Below, piece by piece: positions 6,093 through 9,006 of a stretch of DNA of 9,006 nt. The stretch comes from Calditrichota bacterium (GTDB lineage Bacteria; Zhuqueibacterota; Zhuqueibacteria; Residuimicrobiales; Krinioviventaceae), in the NCBI GenBank assembly GCA_003818595.1, contig RPQV01000110.1, forward strand, positions 1 through 9,006, written 5' to 3'. The translations under genes were made by a program, and so were the position numbers. The notes under the pieces are model-generated. The model worked only from the letters and a program-made list of their open reading frames with translations, was not told the DNA's origin and did no database searches. The first letter of the stretch is position 1. Every line of letters begins with the position of its first letter.

Positions 6093-6424
6093 GTTTGGAC
6101 ATCAGCGTAATAAATGATCAAGGCTCGGCGCAGTTGAGAATTGTGGGTGAAGTGGACATGTACTCATCGACCCAGGTTCGCCGGGCGTTACTGGAATTGG
6201 TCAAGCAGAAGCAATCCCCTGTTATTGTCGATCTCAACGAGGTCAGTTATATGGACAGCTCGGGCGTGGCGACGCTCATTGAGGGACTGCAGATGTGCGG
6301 AGAATATGGCGGGACGCTTTTAATCGTCGGTTTGCGCGACAATGTGCGCGAAGTTTTTGAATTGACGCGGCTGGATAAAATATTTAAAATCTATCAGAAT
6401 ATAGAAGCGGCAATGGCCAGATGA
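6089..6424 (+). CDS. STAS-domain antagonist (RsbV/SpoIIAA-like, possibly MlaB-like), 111 aa
   Basis: A single STAS domain fills the protein. The phosphorylation loop is YMDSSGVATL with D56-S57-S58-G59; S58 corresponds to the phosphorylated Ser of SpoIIAA. The upstream kinase and phosphatase are its natural modifiers, which argues for an RsbV role. However, the gene also overlaps mlaE by 4 nt (ATGA at 6421-6424), and E. coli has a STAS protein, MlaB, that binds the MlaF ATPase and is encoded in the mla operon. No other MlaB candidate lies between here and the MCE gene, so it may serve either or both roles. The start is GTG 6089, overlapping the kinase stop (GTGA), with AAAGGA at 6074-6079. Confidence 0.92.
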   Translation: MSLDISVINDQGSAQLRIVGEVDMYSSTQVRRALLELVKQKQSPVIVDLNEVSYMDSSGVATLIEGLQMCGEYGGTLLIVGLRDNVREVFELTRLDKIFKIYQNIEAAMAR

Positions 6425-7221
6425 CGTTGCGGAAAACAGCCGGCCATAGCGGCCGCAAACTCGTATTGTTTTTTGTGCATGCCGCGCGAATGTCATCATT
6501 GGCTCTGCAATCGCTGTCATGGATCTTTCTGGCGCCCTTTCGGGGAAAGCCGATCCGTTGGGGAGCGACCTTTGTGCAAATGGTACGCATCGGCGTCGAG
6601 TCTGTTCCCATTGTCAGCGTGATTTCCTTTTGCGTGGGTCTGATTATCGCGATGCAGGCGGCCTATCAGCTGGAGCGATTCGGCGCCACGATTTATGTCG
6701 CCGACCTGGTCGGCGTATCCATGTGCCGCGAGCTGGGACCCTTGATCACCGCCATCATCATCGCCGGCCGCAGCGGATCGGCGATCGCCGCGGAAATCGG
6801 GACCATGAAAGTATCCGAAGAACTGGATGCGCTGCAGACCATGGCGCTGAATCCGATCGGATTTCTCGTCGCTCCGCGCATGATCGCCATGATGGTGGTC
6901 GTCCCCTGTTTGACCGTCATCGCTGATTTTGTCGGCATTGCCGGAGGCTTTGTGCTCGCTATCAGCAATCTCAAGATTGCGTTCATTGCCTATTTTAATC
7001 AGACGGCTGAAGCGCTGCTGGCCAAAGATTTTATCACCGGACTGGTGAAAAGCTTTTTCTTCGCCATCATCATTGCTCAGGTGGGCGCCTACCAGGGTTT
7101 CAATGTGCAGGGCGGTGCTGAAGGCGTCGGACGATCGACGACGACGTCGGTTGTTGTCTCCATTTTTATGGTCATATTGGCTGATTTAATGTTCACCATG
7201 CTCTTTTATTCGACATTATAG
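6421..7221 (+). CDS. mlaE: MlaE-family permease of an MCE lipid ABC transporter (266 aa)
   Basis: Inner-membrane permease subunit that works with an MlaF-type ATPase and MCE-protein rings to move phospholipid between the membranes. After a short basic N-terminus (KTAGHSGRK) comes an amphipathic helix region (about 14-45), then several hydrophobic segments, the first at about 61-84 (SVISFCVGLIIAMQAAY). The family signature is plain: CRELGPLITAIIIAGRSGSAIAAEIGT and KVSEELDALQTMALNP (about 125-145), which contacts the ATPase. Length is close to E. coli MlaE (260 aa). It starts at ATG 6421 inside the STAS stop codon (ATGA) and ends directly against the next ATG, so the subunits are probably made in step. 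Confidence 0.95.
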   Translation: MTLRKTAGHSGRKLVLFFVHAARMSSLALQSLSWIFLAPFRGKPIRWGATFVQMVRIGVESVPIVSVISFCVGLIIAMQAAYQLERFGATIYVADLVGVSMCRELGPLITAIIIAGRSGSAIAAEIGTMKVSEELDALQTMALNPIGFLVAPRMIAMMVVVPCLTVIADFVGIAGGFVLAISNLKIAFIAYFNQTAEALLAKDFITGLVKSFFFAIIIAQVGAYQGFNVQGGAEGVGRSTTTSVVVSIFMVILADLMFTMLFYSTL

Positions 7222-8010
7222 ATGACGGAACCGATTATTACAGTACGCGACCTGCACACGAGCTACGGTCATCGCAAAATCCTCAAAGGCATCACGCTCG
7301 ATATTTACCCGCGCGAGACATTTGTCATCCTGGGGCGTTCCGGATGCGGTAAAAGCACCCTGCTTCGTCATTTGGTGGGTTTGAATAAACCCGACAAGGG
7401 TCAGATTCTCATCAAGGGCATTGACATGGTGACCGCGTCAGAAGAAGAGCAGAACGCACTGTTGCGCAAGATGGGATTGCTCTTTCAAAACGGCGCGCTC
7501 TTTAATTCGATGACTGTGGGTGAAAATGTCGCCCTGCCGCTCATGGAGCATACGCCACAGGAGAGTTCTACCATCCGCATCATGACGCGACTTAAATTGG
7601 GATTGGTCGGTCTGAGCGGATTTGAAAATTTTATGCCTTCTCAACTTTCAGGAGGCATGAAAAAAAGGGCAGCTTTGGCACGTGCTATCACGATGGATCC
7701 CGATATTTTGTTGTGCGATGAACCCTCTGCCGGTCTGGACCCCATTGTGGCAGCGGGAATCGATCAGCTTATTCTCAAGCTGAAGACAGCCCTTCGTATG
7801 ACCATTGTTGTGGTTACCCATGAGATGGCTTCTGTATTTATGATCGCCGATAGAATATGTCTGCTGCATGATGGAGAGATCAAATTTTTAGGAACCCAAG
7901 CTGAAATGCGTCAGAGCAAGGATCCCTATGTCCTTCAATTCATTGAGCGGCGAGCTGACGATGAGAATTTGGATCCTGACCAGTATTTGCAGGATCTGAT
8001 GGCGGAATAA
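7222..8010 (+). CDS. mlaF: MlaF-family ATPase of an MCE lipid ABC transporter (262 aa)
   Basis: Cytoplasmic ATPase that powers the MlaE permease. All ABC motifs are intact: Walker A GRSGCGKST (38-46), Q-loop LLFQNGALF (Q89), signature LSGGM (142-146), Walker B ILLCDEPSAGLDP (D166, E167) and the H-loop THEM (H200). The QNGALFNSMTVGENVALPL segment is typical of the MlaF group rather than other importers. The acidic tail (ERRADDENLDPDQYLQDLMAE) is the region where E. coli MlaF reaches over to its partner subunit and MlaB, so the STAS protein encoded two genes upstream is a candidate partner. The ATG abuts the mlaE stop with no gap and no evident ribosome site, which fits coupled translation. Confidence 0.95.
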   Translation: MTEPIITVRDLHTSYGHRKILKGITLDIYPRETFVILGRSGCGKSTLLRHLVGLNKPDKGQILIKGIDMVTASEEEQNALLRKMGLLFQNGALFNSMTVGENVALPLMEHTPQESSTIRIMTRLKLGLVGLSGFENFMPSQLSGGMKKRAALARAITMDPDILLCDEPSAGLDPIVAAGIDQLILKLKTALRMTIVVVTHEMASVFMIADRICLLHDGEIKFLGTQAEMRQSKDPYVLQFIERRADDENLDPDQYLQDLMAE

Positions 8011-8067
8011 ATCAGTTGATGAACGAATTGGTGGAAATAACCCTATGTTGAAGAGTCAGGACTGACA

Positions 8068-8964
8068 ATGGAATACAAATCTAGTGAAGTTAAAGCCGGA
8101 ATTTTTATTATTGCCAGTCTCATCATTTTTACGGTGTTTTTGGCGATCATTATTGGCGTGAGTTCATTCGAGGAAAAAGTAGAATACAAAGCCCGCTTTG
8201 GCTATGTCGGAGGTATTGAAAAGGGGTCAGCGGTTCGCTTTGCCGGTTTGCCGGTGGGAAGCGTGGTCGATGTGCGGTTGCCGGGGAATCAATACCCCGG
8301 GGTTGAAGTGGTGATGGAAATCGAAAAGAATACCCCGATTCGAGCGGGAAGTCGTGCCTTCATGACCACCATCGGCATCATGGGCTCTTTTTATATCGAG
8401 ATCACTGCCGGTACTCAGGATGACCCTTTGCTGCCCCCCGGCTCCTTCATTCTAGCGGAAGATGTTACCGCCTATGCTCAGCTGTCGGGCGTTGCTTCGG
8501 ATGCCGCCGAGGAGTTGGCAGAATTGCTGCGCCGCTTAAATGACCTGTTGAATGAAAACAATCGGAACGAGATGTCGCAAATGATTCATTCGATTAACCA
8601 GATTGCCGCCGTATCGGAACGCAATCTCCAGCTGTCATTGGAAAGCGTAAATGGTCTGGTTCTGGAAACCCAGTCGCTCATTGCAGCTCTTCGTGCCATG
8701 GTCGAGAATAATGATCAATCGATTACCAACAGTGTGGCTCTCCTGGAAAACATGCTCGTTCAAAGCAAAGCTTCAATCGAGCGGCTGGATTCGATTCTCA
8801 AGAATGTCGATGAGTCGATGATTCAGAACCAGGGACAATATAATCAAATCATGGACAATTTGAATTCACTGACAAAGAATCTGGATGATTTCAGCCGTAC
8901 GGTCAAGGAGCATCCCTGGAGCCTGGTCAGAAAAACTTATCCGCCCGAACGTGAATTGCCCTAA
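8068..8964 (+). CDS. MCE-domain lipid-binding protein, MlaD-like with a long helical tail (298 aa)
   Basis: Membrane-anchored periplasmic subunit expected to form the ring through which lipid passes. A short cytosolic end (MEYKSSEVKAG) leads to one membrane helix (about 12-30), then a single MCE domain (about 38-118: RFGYVGGIEKGSAVRFAGLPVG, and GIMGSFYIEITAG). From about 135 to 280 the protein is almost wholly helical with repeated Asn/Gln/Leu/Ser heptad-like stretches, ending DFSRTVKEHPWSLVRK, a closing segment common in long MlaD proteins. E. coli MlaD is about 183 aa, so the tail is well over 100 residues longer and could form a needle or coiled barrel. The start at ATG 8068 has AGGA at 8058-8061. 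The 57-nt gap after mlaF is the widest in the operon and holds nothing recognisable. Confidence 0.93.
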   Translation: MEYKSSEVKAGIFIIASLIIFTVFLAIIIGVSSFEEKVEYKARFGYVGGIEKGSAVRFAGLPVGSVVDVRLPGNQYPGVEVVMEIEKNTPIRAGSRAFMTTIGIMGSFYIEITAGTQDDPLLPPGSFILAEDVTAYAQLSGVASDAAEELAELLRRLNDLLNENNRNEMSQMIHSINQIAAVSERNLQLSLESVNGLVLETQSLIAALRAMVENNDQSITNSVALLENMLVQSKASIERLDSILKNVDESMIQNQGQYNQIMDNLNSLTKNLDDFSRTVKEHPWSLVRKTYPPERELP

Positions 8965-8997
8965 AATGGTTGAACAATCCAATGTCAAGGAGTCGAT

Positions 8998-9006
8998 GTG
9001 CGTAAA
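8998..9006 (+). CDS. Start of a further operon gene (truncated by window end)
   Basis: AAGGAG at 8987-8992 stands 5 nt before GTG CGT AAA, the last nine bases of the window. ATG at 8996 in another frame is too close to the ribosome site but cannot be excluded. The N-terminus would be MRK, common for exported proteins. In many MCE operons the gene in this position encodes an auxiliary lipoprotein or soluble lipid carrier, but three codons do not show this. Confidence 0.4.

Overview
The window reads as bacterial chromosome from a Gram-negative (two-membrane) organism. The main evidence is the MlaE/MlaF/MlaD-type lipid transport genes at the right end, which act between the inner and outer membrane. 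The combination of DNA polymerase I, a GAF-PP2C phosphatase, an RsbW-like kinase, a STAS protein and a long MlaD-like MCE protein, at a roughly balanced base composition, would suit a member of the FCB/Calditrichota-KSB1 region of the tree. That placement is an inference from gene style only and is weak.

Left part, 1-1400, is more AT-rich and looks accessory. It opens with a decaying 21-bp tandem repeat (about 18 units, 18-395) that leaves long open frames on both strands, followed by a clear plus-strand hairpin terminator at 483-508. On the minus strand comes a two-gene unit: a 63-aa small protein (1160-969), then a DUF2335-like two-helix membrane protein (942-515) whose reading frame is broken by a -1 shift near 730. 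Between 1232 and 1399 lies an orphan plus-strand frame with a stop at its third codon.

Right part, 1400-9006, is one tightly packed plus-strand operon. A strong Shine-Dalgarno at 1398-1405 precedes a 61-codon leader ORF that overlaps the polA start by ATGA. The order after it is polA (complete, proofreading competent), a GAF-SpoIIE/PP2C phosphatase, an RsbW-type kinase, a STAS antagonist, an MlaE permease, an MlaF ATPase, an MCE (MlaD-like) protein, and the first codons of another gene. From polA to mlaF, neighbours are 0-3 nt apart or overlap by 4 nt. The mlaF-MCE gap is 57 nt.

The most interesting point is the join in the middle. A complete partner-switching set (phosphatase, kinase, STAS protein) runs directly into an Mla transporter, and the STAS protein sits where a MlaB-like subunit would be expected. 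It still carries the phosphorylatable DSSG motif. It may therefore be both the RsbV-like output of the signalling set and the MlaB-like subunit of the transporter, which would put lipid transport under reversible Ser phosphorylation. This is a hypothesis from gene order and motifs, not something the sequence proves.
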